Source: Halanaerobium polyolivorans
Lineage (GTDB): Bacteria > Bacillota > Halanaerobiia > Halanaerobiales > Halanaerobiaceae
Reading direction: 5' to 3'
Length of the DNA stretch: 64,000 nucleotides
NCBI RefSeq assembly: GCF_020711195.1
Contig: NZ_JAJFAT010000012.1
Coordinates: forward strand, 24,025 to 88,024
This document shows positions 53,937-60,212 of the stretch, piece after piece. Numbering within the stretch: the stretch's first letter is position 1; every line of letters starts with the position of its first letter. A model generated the notes under the pieces. It saw only the letters and a program-made list of their open reading frames with translations, made no database searches and was not told the DNA's origin. The position numbers and the translations under genes were made by a program.

Positions 53937-54712
53937 TATTTACCCCTCCTGCGAGCAATTATTTCTGCTGCAATTGCTACTGCAATTTCTGCAGGTGTTT
54001 CACTGGCAATATCAATTCCTATTGGTGCTTTTACCTCTGCTAAATCTTCCTCAGTAAATCCATCTTGACGAAGTTTGTTATAGACTTTTTTGATCTTCCT
54101 TGAACTACCTATCATCCCAATATAATTTGCTTTAGATTTAATAACATTTTTCAAAACCTGATAATCATATTGATGACCTCTTGTTATTATAACCAGATAA
54201 TCATTTTCTTTGATTTTAGTATTTGCAAAAAACTCTTGATATTCAAGAGCTAAGAGTTGGTCTGCAGTTGGAAATCTTTCGAAATTCAAAAAATCTTCTC
54301 TATCATCTACTACAGTAATACTAAAATCAAGCAAACTGCATATTTTAACAAGTGGTTCAGCAATGTGTCCGGCACCAAAAACTATCAACCTGGGAGTATC
54401 TACTACCGGCTCCAAGAAAAATTCTAAATTATTATTTTTATCAAGTTCAATCTCTTTTAGTTCTGCTTCTGTTTTTTTAGCTTCAACAGGGGCTAAAAGC
54501 TGACTTTTAATATCTTCTTCTAACATGAATTTTTGCAATTCTTCTTCTAAAAGGTCTGAAGAAAATTCGATTATCCCCTCATCATCAAACAAAAACATTT
54601 CACCAAGTAAATTTTCTGATATTTCTTCCCCATCAATTTCAGTTAAAACAGCAGTAATAAGTTTTTTTGAATCTTTTAATTCTTCAATCATTTTCTTAAA
54701 AAAATCTCCCAT
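53936..54712 (-). CDS. XdhC-family molybdenum cofactor maturation protein (Rossmann domain)
   Basis: The C-terminal part is the XdhC Rossmann domain: DTPRLIVFGAGHIAEPLVKI, ITVVDDREDFLNFERFP, VIITRGHQYDYQVL and YIGMIGSSRKIKKVYN. The N-terminal 100 residues are acidic and only loosely resemble a CoxI domain, and a true CoxI domain follows as a separate gene. XdhC-type proteins bind Moco and hand it to xanthine dehydrogenase-like enzymes. The frame extends to 54790, overlapping the ATPase gene, but ATG 54712 follows AAGGAAGTGG and avoids overlap. Confidence 0.88.
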   Translation of the reverse strand: MGDFFKKMIEELKDSKKLITAVLTEIDGEEISENLLGEMFLFDDEGIIEFSSDLLEEELQKFMLEEDIKSQLLAPVEAKKTEAELKEIELDKNNNLEFFLEPVVDTPRLIVFGAGHIAEPLVKICSLLDFSITVVDDREDFLNFERFPTADQLLALEYQEFFANTKIKENDYLVIITRGHQYDYQVLKNVIKSKANYIGMIGSSRKIKKVYNKLRQDGFTEEDLAEVKAPIGIDIASETPAEIAVAIAAEIIARRRGK

Positions 54713-54749
54713 AATTTCCACTTCCTTTCCTAGCAATAGTAAATTATAA

Positions 54750-55538
54750 TCATGCTTTCTTTTTAAACTTATGTGCTGGTCTAAATTCAAGCGAAAAATT
54801 GGGTTTTACTTTTTGAATCTTCAAATCATAAGCTGCTGATAAATTTGCAGCTGTCATTACCTCTTCAACCACTCCAGAAGCTAAAATTTCCCCTTCTTTT
54901 AAAATAATAACTCTATCAGAATACTTATATGCTAAATTGGGGTCATGAAGGGCTGTAATTACAGTTTTATTTTTAAAACTTAAGTCTCTCATAATTTCCA
55001 TCATTAAATGAACATTTTTAAAATCAAGATGTGAATTAGGCTCATCTAAAAGCAAAATATCTGTCTGCTGCATTAAAGCACGAGCTATTAAAACAAGCTG
55101 TCTTTCTCCACCAGAAATCTGATTGAAATTTTTCCCTTTAAGATCTACCACACCTAAATCTTCTAATATTTTTTCTGCTTTTTGATAGTCTTCTGGAGAT
55201 GGATGTTCTGTAAAAGCAAGCCAGGGATTAACACCCATAACAACCATTTCAAGTACCTCATAAGCAAAAACATTTTTGTTTTCCTGGGGAACAACTGAAA
55301 TTTTTTGGGCAATCTCTTTTTTAGATAGTTGTATTATATTTTCTCCATCAATGAGTATTTTCCCTTCTTTTAAAGGCAATAAACCCTGTATACAATGCAA
55401 AAAGGTTGTTTTTCCAGACCCATTTGCCCCCAACAAAGAAATAAATTCACCTTTTTTTGCTTTGAAATTTATTTTCTTTAATATTTTCTTTTTTTGATAA
55501 GAAAAATCAAGCTTTTCAATTTCTAACATTAACTCCAC
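54750..55538 (-). CDS. ABC transporter ATPase of the ModE-linked FecCD-type importer
   Basis: The 262-residue FepC-type ATPase has Walker A ISLLGANGSGKTTFLHCIQG, signature QISGGERQLVLIARALMQQ, Walker B ILLLDEPNSHLDF and switch histidine TALHDPNLAYKY. It overlaps its permease by ten bases. The presence of ModE and a ModE-type operator suggests molybdate or tungstate as substrate, like the MolC ATPase of the Haemophilus MolABC system. Confidence 0.92.
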   Translation of the reverse strand: MELMLEIEKLDFSYQKKKILKKINFKAKKGEFISLLGANGSGKTTFLHCIQGLLPLKEGKILIDGENIIQLSKKEIAQKISVVPQENKNVFAYEVLEMVVMGVNPWLAFTEHPSPEDYQKAEKILEDLGVVDLKGKNFNQISGGERQLVLIARALMQQTDILLLDEPNSHLDFKNVHLMMEIMRDLSFKNKTVITALHDPNLAYKYSDRVIILKEGEILASGVVEEVMTAANLSAAYDLKIQKVKPNFSLEFRPAHKFKKKA

Positions 55539-56554
55539 CCACTTTCTCGACCTGAAATTAATAAATAAGCAAAAAACGGAGCTCCAATTAAGGCAGTAAT
55601 AATACTAATTGGAATTTCAGCTCCACTTATAGTTCGAGCCAGATTATCCATCAGCAGCAGCAAAAAAGCTCCAATTAAAGCTGAGGCGGGAAGTAGAAAC
55701 TTATGTTTTGTCCCCACTATAAATCTGGCTATATGTGGTACAACAAGTCCAATCCAGCTAACCTGACCTGCTGCTGCAGTTGCAGCTGAAACCATCATCG
55801 TAGAAAAAATAATTACAATTATTTTTATTTTCTCAGTATCCACCCCTAAAGAAGCTGCCTGTTTTTCTCCTAAGGAAAATATATTTAATTGCCAGCGCAA
55901 AAAGATAAGTACAAAACCACCCAAAATAATTATAGGTAAAATTAAATAGAATTCTCGCCAGGAAACTCGGCTAAATCCTCCCATTAAATAAAAAACTATC
56001 CCAGGCAATTTTTCCAAAGGATCAGCAGTATATTTTAAAAGAGAGATTAAAGCATTAGCAAGTGAAGCCACCACAATTCCTGCTAAAACCATAAACATAC
56101 TATTATTCCTACCGCTCACTTTACTCAAAAAATAAGTTAAAAAAACAGCCACTATACCCAGCAGAAAAGCAGAAAAATATACATATAAAATCGATCCCTC
56201 TGTATAAAGCAATCCCAAAGCAACTCCTAAACCTGCTCCAGCCGAGACACCTAAAATATCAGGAGAAACCAGAGGATTTCTAAAAATATTTTGATAAGCT
56301 GAACCACTTAAAGATAAGGCAGCTCCAACCAAAACTACGGTTAATATTCTAGGAAGCCTGATATAATATAATACAGACCAGGCTGGATTAGTATTTAAAT
56401 CTGCTCTACTCCCACTCAAAAACTGAATAAAAATAATTCTCAATTCCTTTATTGAAATTGGATAGTTGCCTAGCAAAAGTGAAATTATTATTAAAAATAT
56501 CAAAGCTATAAAAAGCAAAGTTAATTTAATTTGAGAGGAACTTTTCTTTTTCAT
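55529..56554 (-). CDS. FecCD-family permease, probable molybdate/tungstate importer (MolB-like)
   Basis: The 341-residue permease has the hallmarks YIRLPRILTVVLVGAALSLSG, IFRNPLVSPDILGVSAGAGLG, QVSWIGLVVPHIARFIVG and ISGAEIPISIITALIGAPFF, with about nine to ten hydrophobic segments. It is 11 bases after its binding protein gene. The MolABC type moves oxyanions through a FecCD fold; this assignment depends on the ModE regulation. Confidence 0.92.
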   Translation of the reverse strand: MKKKSSSQIKLTLLFIALIFLIIISLLLGNYPISIKELRIIFIQFLSGSRADLNTNPAWSVLYYIRLPRILTVVLVGAALSLSGSAYQNIFRNPLVSPDILGVSAGAGLGVALGLLYTEGSILYVYFSAFLLGIVAVFLTYFLSKVSGRNNSMFMVLAGIVVASLANALISLLKYTADPLEKLPGIVFYLMGGFSRVSWREFYLILPIIILGGFVLIFLRWQLNIFSLGEKQAASLGVDTEKIKIIVIIFSTMMVSAATAAAGQVSWIGLVVPHIARFIVGTKHKFLLPASALIGAFLLLLMDNLARTISGAEIPISIITALIGAPFFAYLLISGRESGWS

Positions 56555-56565
56555 ATATTGCTCCT

Positions 56566-57609
56566 TTATTCAAATTCTCCACCTAAATCACTGAAACTAA
56601 TATTATATAAACTTTCATAAAAACGTTCTACTTCAGCTTTATAATCAAGATCTTCATATTTTTCTGGATAAGTTTTTACCGCCAACCAGAGTTGAGCAAT
56701 ATATGAAGATGGTGAGGGGAAATCCCATGGTTCTAATTGAGAAGGAAAACGATAAATTGCAGAATTTTTAAATGCTTTTAGAGCTTGAAACCTTGGCTCT
56801 GCAGATAATTCTTCTAAATCTTCATTAAAAAATTGCGAAACAACAATTAAATCCGGATTCCACTCAATAAGTCTTTCAGCAGAAATACTTAAAAAACCAC
56901 TTTTTAAAGCTGCTGCAGGATTTACCGCTCCAGCATTTTCTATTAGAGAAGTCTGCATCATATCAGCCCCAACTGTACTTCCCAGTTCTGAATTAGCAAA
57001 ATAAACTTGCTTTTTTTGCTCTGCTTTTATTTGAGAACTTTTAGCAGTAAGAGTCTCAATTCTATCATAAGCCTCAATAATTTTTTCGCCCTGTTCTTCT
57101 TGACCCAGAATAGCAGCTAGTAAATTAGTAGTCTCCCTTATTTTATCAAGACTTTCGGGATTTATTATTATAGATTGAATACCCTGTTTTTCAAGCATTT
57201 CAGCTGTATCTATGGCATCTCGATGTGGGTAAAGAATTACCAGGTCTGGATTAACTGAGGCAATTGTCTCAATATTAACTCCATTTCTTCTAGAGCCCAC
57301 TTGAGGTAATTCAGCTAATTCAGGATTTAATTTCATAAATAATTTTTGGTTTTCTGTTTGTATAGGTACAGCTTTCAATCTTTCTCCGGCCTGTAAAGAT
57401 AATACAAATTGTGTTGCTGGTTTATAAGTTGTTACAAGCCTTTCAACCTGAGCAGGAAGCATTACTTTTCTGCCCATCATATCTGTAAATTCTCTTTGCG
57501 CTGCTGCGCTAAAAGTAAATGAAAAGATTATGATTAATGATATTGCTAATATAATAAAAAAACTCATATAATTACTTAAATTATTATGTTTAGATATTCC
57601 TTTTAACAT
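56566..57609 (-). CDS. Substrate-binding protein, probable molybdate/tungstate binding (MolA-like)
   Basis: The 347-residue protein has an N-terminal signal helix (about 15-36, ending SAAAQ) and the type III binding-protein fold: REFTDMMGRKVMLPAQVERLV, IASVNPDLVILYPHRDAIDT and IEWNPDLIVVSQFF. The ATG follows GGAGG. A ModE-type operator lies 17 bases upstream of the start, so this gene opens the ModE-controlled transport unit. Confidence 0.9.
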   Translation of the reverse strand: MLKGISKHNNLSNYMSFFIILAISLIIIFSFTFSAAAQREFTDMMGRKVMLPAQVERLVTTYKPATQFVLSLQAGERLKAVPIQTENQKLFMKLNPELAELPQVGSRRNGVNIETIASVNPDLVILYPHRDAIDTAEMLEKQGIQSIIINPESLDKIRETTNLLAAILGQEEQGEKIIEAYDRIETLTAKSSQIKAEQKKQVYFANSELGSTVGADMMQTSLIENAGAVNPAAALKSGFLSISAERLIEWNPDLIVVSQFFNEDLEELSAEPRFQALKAFKNSAIYRFPSQLEPWDFPSPSSYIAQLWLAVKTYPEKYEDLDYKAEVERFYESLYNISFSDLGGEFE

Positions 57610-57625
57610 GATTGACCTCCCATTC

Positions 57626-57649
57626 CGTTATGCTTAACCTCACATAACG
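57626..57649. promoter_or_regulatory. ModE-type operator upstream of the molybdate importer
   Basis: Inverted repeat with arms CGTTATG and CATAACG and a 10-base center, 24 bases overall. Length and the outer arms match my recollection of the E. coli modA operator recognised by ModE. It lies between the ModE gene and the binding-protein gene. Confidence 0.8.
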
Positions 57650-57688
57650 CTCATATTATATTAGATTATATAACAATTAATAAGATAA

Positions 57689-58051
57689 TTAAACTTTATT
57701 TTCCTTTAATTTTTGCTGAAAGTCCTGATTGAAATATTTTTCTTCTAATTTTTTTAAATAACTTTGGGCTTCTTTTCTAAAAGCTGAAAATCTTTTTGTT
57801 AAAAAACGCCCTTTTTCAGTTAGTTCTGAGCCTCCTCCACTACTACCACCTATTTTTTTGTTCAGCAGTTTAAAACCTAATCTCTTTTCCAGTTTATTAA
57901 TCAACTTCCAGGCCTGACTGTAGGACATATTTATTTCTGCAGCTGCCTGTCTTAAAGATCCAAGTTGATCAACTAATTCTAAAATATGGCAGGGACCATC
58001 TCCAAAAAGCCGCTGCTCTTCTTCTAGCCAAAGCTTGTAATTAAGCTGCAT
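57689..58051 (-). CDS. modE: ModE-type molybdate-responsive regulator (DNA-binding domain only)
   Basis: About 120 residues forming the winged helix-turn-helix of ModE: NYKLWLEEEQRLFGDGPCHI, LVDQLGSLRQAAAEINMSYS, QAWKLINKLEKRLGF and KKIGGSSGGGSELTEKGR. The C-terminal molbindin domains that bind molybdate in full ModE are absent, so the sensing may need another factor. ATG 58051 follows GAAAGGAAGA and is preferred to 58081, which overlaps the MocA-like gene. A ModE-type operator lies just downstream. Confidence 0.92.
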   Translation of the reverse strand: MQLNYKLWLEEEQRLFGDGPCHILELVDQLGSLRQAAAEINMSYSQAWKLINKLEKRLGFKLLNKKIGGSSGGGSELTEKGRFLTKRFSAFRKEAQSYLKKLEEKYFNQDFQQKLKENKV

Positions 58052-58077
58052 AAAATCTTCCTTTCTTTTAATCTTAA

Positions 58078-58710
58078 TCATGGCTTTAATTTAAAATCAT
58101 TATCTAAATAATAGCTATAATCTTTTTTATAATCAATATCTTTTAAAATTTCTGGATGTCTGCAGTTATAACTATAAACTTTTTCCGGCATCTTTTGAAA
58201 GAGATTTCTTAATCCACCTCTACCTTCTAAGCTGAATATCTTTTGTGATAAATAGCTTTTAATTATTACCGGATGCCCTTTTACCTCTTTATATTTAGGA
58301 AGTAATATAGCAGGTTTTTTATTTAGAAATTCATTATATATTTCTTTATAAATCTGCGCATTAATAAAGGGCTTATCAGCCAGAGTAAATAAAATAGCTT
58401 CTGTAGCTTCAGGAAGATCTTTTAAAGCAATTTTGACAGAAGTTAAAAGTCCTTTTTTATACAAATTATTATTTATTAAATTCATTTTACCAGAAATAAG
58501 TTTAGATTGATATTTATTATTCAAGTATCCATGAACTTTTTCTTTTTCTGCCCCTATAACTACCCTCAACTGATCATCAATAATATCTGCAGCTAAAAGA
58601 TTATCTATTACCTTACCTAAAATAGTATTGTTATCTTCCCAGCTTAATAGCTGCTTTAATTCCCCCATTCTTTCTGCTTGACCTGCTGCTAAAACTACTG
58701 CTGTTAACAT
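58078..58710 (-). CDS. MocA-like nucleotidyltransferase (molybdenum cofactor cytidylyl/guanylyltransferase family)
   Basis: The 210-residue protein starts TAVVLAAGQAERMGELKQLL, the nucleotide-binding signature of MobA/MocA relatives, and contains LFTLADKPFINAQIY and a substrate loop KEVKGHPVIIKSYL. MocA attaches CMP to molybdopterin for hydroxylases of the xanthine dehydrogenase class, which fits the XdhC-type genes downstream. AAGGAG precedes the ATG. A small upstream frame ends three bases ahead of it. Confidence 0.88.
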   Translation of the reverse strand: MLTAVVLAAGQAERMGELKQLLSWEDNNTILGKVIDNLLAADIIDDQLRVVIGAEKEKVHGYLNNKYQSKLISGKMNLINNNLYKKGLLTSVKIALKDLPEATEAILFTLADKPFINAQIYKEIYNEFLNKKPAILLPKYKEVKGHPVIIKSYLSQKIFSLEGRGGLRNLFQKMPEKVYSYNCRHPEILKDIDYKKDYSYYLDNDFKLKP

Positions 58711-58712
58711 AA

Positions 58713-58808
58713 TTATACTCCTTTAAGCTTGCTTTTTAACCTATTATAAATAAGCATCATATTTGCCAGCAGCCCCTTTATTTGCAGGTGGCAGCCAGAC
58801 AAAGTCAA
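58713..58808 (-). CDS. Candidate 31-residue leader ORF upstream of the MocA-like gene
   Basis: A short frame begins with TTG (58808) ten bases after GGAGG and ends with TAA just upstream of the MocA-like start, so the MocA Shine-Dalgarno lies inside it. The peptide starts TLSGCHLQIKGLLANMM and is not recognised. It could be a translationally coupled leader peptide or a chance frame in a structured leader. A perfect 10-base palindrome TTTGGCCAAA lies about 20 bases upstream (58829-58838). Confidence 0.3.
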   Translation of the reverse strand: MTLSGCHLQIKGLLANMMLIYNRLKSKLKGV

Positions 58809-58927
58809 TCTAATATAGCCTCCTAAATTTTGGCCAAATTTAATTATATTCTTTAAAATATTAAATATTTGGATATTTCTATTTTATCATATTTTTGGAC
58901 AGAATAAATTAATTAAAGCAAAAAAAG

Positions 58928-58984
58928 AAAAAAACCTCCTATAAAGGGGGTTAATTTAAATAAGCCCCGACCAAAAGTCGGGGC
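58928..58984 (-). terminator. Tandem intrinsic terminators downstream of the cold-shock gene
   Basis: On the minus strand the first hairpin has a perfect 8-bp GCCCCGAC/GTCGGGGC stem (58984-58964). A second, CCCCC/GGAGG stem (58950-58935) is followed by a T run. Together they end the cold-shock transcript before the molybdenum operon. Confidence 0.9.
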
Positions 58985-59012
58985 AGGTTGTCAGTTTATA
59001 CAGTTTTATACT

Positions 59013-59216
59013 CTATAACTTTACAACGTTTTCAGCTTGTGGGCCACGATCGCCTTCAACGATTTCAAATTCTACTTCTTGTTCATCTTCTAGAGTTTTG
59101 AAACCTTCGTCCTCAATAGCTGAGAAGTGTACAAATACATCATCGCCATCTTCTCTTTCAATAAAACCATAACCTTTTTTCGCGTCAAACCATTTTACTT
59201 TTCCTGTGTAAATCAT
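59013..59216 (-). CDS. cspA: Cold-shock protein, CspA family
   Basis: A 67-residue single cold-shock domain, with the RNA-binding motifs [10 protein letters not shown] (RNP1) and DVFVHFSAI (RNP2) and the ending [13 protein letters not shown]. It acts as an RNA chaperone or nucleic-acid-binding protein. AGGAGG precedes the ATG, a near-consensus promoter lies 70-97 bases upstream, and strong terminators follow, so it is a single-gene unit. Confidence 0.97.
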   Translation of the reverse strand: MIYTGKVKWFDAKKGYGFIEREDGDDVFVHFSAIEDEGFKTLEDEQEVEFEIVEGDRGPQAENVVKL

Positions 59217-59284
59217 ATTAATTTATTCCTCCTAATGTTAATTCTATATGGGTTAATTAAAATAAAACTGTACCCATTGTTGAA

Positions 59285-59313
59285 ATTATACCATAAGGAA
59301 ATTTGTATTTCAA
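59285..59313 (-). promoter_or_regulatory. Sigma-70-type promoter of the cold-shock gene
   Basis: On the minus strand TTGAAA (59313-59308) and TATAAT (59290-59285) are separated by exactly 17 bases, giving a 5' leader of about 60 bases. Confidence 0.8.
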
Positions 59314-59322
59314 GCAAAAATA

Positions 59323-59457
59323 TTAGCTGTCTTTTTCTACACTCTCAAAAGTTTGACGATCTTTGAACTCTTCCTTTTTACCCTTGTTCCACTCTGATAC
59401 AGGTGAAAGATAACCAACAACTCTTGAATAAACCTCACATTTTTGTTTTTTAGCCAT
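59323..59457 (-). CDS. Stand-alone glycyl-radical C-terminal segment of class III ribonucleotide reductase (NrdD tail)
   Basis: A 44-residue ORF not linked to nrdD. It starts with ATG 59457 after GAGGAGG and reads KKQKCEVYSRVVGYLSPVSE, then WNKGKKEEFKDRQTF. This is the conserved glycyl-radical end of NrdD, with the radical glycine in RVVGY (Gly15). The main NrdD protein in this window stops after its zinc-site cysteines and lacks this motif, so the radical site appears to be supplied in trans. It follows nrdG by 57 bases; a 24-base copy of the insertion-sequence end lies in that gap. I see no frame joining it to nrdD. Confidence 0.88.
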   Translation of the reverse strand: MAKKQKCEVYSRVVGYLSPVSEWNKGKKEEFKDRQTFESVEKDS

Positions 59458-59480
59458 TTTTAGCCTCCTCTTATTTTGAA

Positions 59481-59504
59481 CGTAACGTCAAATCTAAATG
59501 TTTT
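59481..59504. repeat. Solo end of the insertion sequence
   Basis: The 24 bases are identical to the reverse complement of 34501-34524, the right terminus of the insertion sequence at 32810-34524. No transposase or second end is nearby. It is probably a relic of an excised or deleted copy. Confidence 0.75.
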
Positions 59505-59514
59505 CCAATCAATA

Positions 59515-60207
59515 TTAATTTCTAATTTTAACTACTCTTAGATACTTTTCCGCTGCTTCTTTAAAACTTTGCAATTCAGTCGGAGAAAAAGATCTCCTCT
59601 CTTTAAGGACAGGGTCTAAGGTATTGACCGCCTTGAAATTTTGAATATAATATCTATCTGCACCCTGAATAGTTTTAGCTATTTTTTCAATTTCTTTTTT
59701 ATCATGCCAGCCAGGAACTACTGTAGTTCTAAATTCATATTCTAATTCAGAGTTTAAAATTAGACTAAAAGTTTTTTTAAGCTCTGGAATTATTGCTTCT
59801 GAACTTAAATTAGAATAATTATCCCAGCTCTGCTTAATATCAACTGCCAGATAATCTATTAAATTAGCCTTGATTAATTCTTTAATAATACTTTGATTGC
59901 TGCCATTACTGTCCAGTTTGATTTTCAAATTATACTCTCTCTTAATCCTTTTTATAAAATCTTTTAAATCAGGCTGTAATGTTGGCTCTCCTCCACTTAT
60001 TACTACCCCATCGAGTAACTGCTGCCTTTTAGATAAAAAATCAAAGAAAATATCTTCAGGCATATTTTCTTCAGCAGCTTTGTTATCGATCAGCTGGCTG
60101 TTATGACAATAGCCACAGCTAAAATTACAACCTCTTGTGAAAACAACAGCCGAGATAAGCTTTGGATAATCAATCAGTGAAGTTTTCTTTAAGCCAGCCA
60201 ATTTCAA
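59515..60207 (-). CDS. nrdG: Anaerobic ribonucleoside-triphosphate reductase activating protein
   Basis: A radical SAM activase of about 230 residues with the cluster motif VFTRGCNFSCGYCHNSQLI (CxxxCxxC) and GVVISGGEPTLQPDLKDFIK. It generates the glycyl radical on NrdD. The frame overlaps the nrdD stop at TTG 60216, but GGAGG ends only one base before that codon, so TTG 60207, at ten bases, is a more likely start. In this genome its target glycine lies in the small ORF just downstream. Confidence 0.93.
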   Translation of the reverse strand: MKLAGLKKTSLIDYPKLISAVVFTRGCNFSCGYCHNSQLIDNKAAEENMPEDIFFDFLSKRQQLLDGVVISGGEPTLQPDLKDFIKRIKREYNLKIKLDSNGSNQSIIKELIKANLIDYLAVDIKQSWDNYSNLSSEAIIPELKKTFSLILNSELEYEFRTTVVPGWHDKKEIEKIAKTIQGADRYYIQNFKAVNTLDPVLKERRSFSPTELQSFKEAAEKYLRVVKIRN

Positions 60208-60212
60208 TTTGA

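Noticed and set aside
58735..58860. Moco/Tuco riboswitch before the MocA-like gene
   Set aside because: The position is suggestive, but I could not match the conserved core or build a convincing fold by eye; a covariance model search would decide.
59127..59366. 79-residue plus-strand frame over the cold-shock leader
   Set aside because: It is antisense to the cold-shock gene, its promoter and the NrdD-tail ORF, all of which are well supported.
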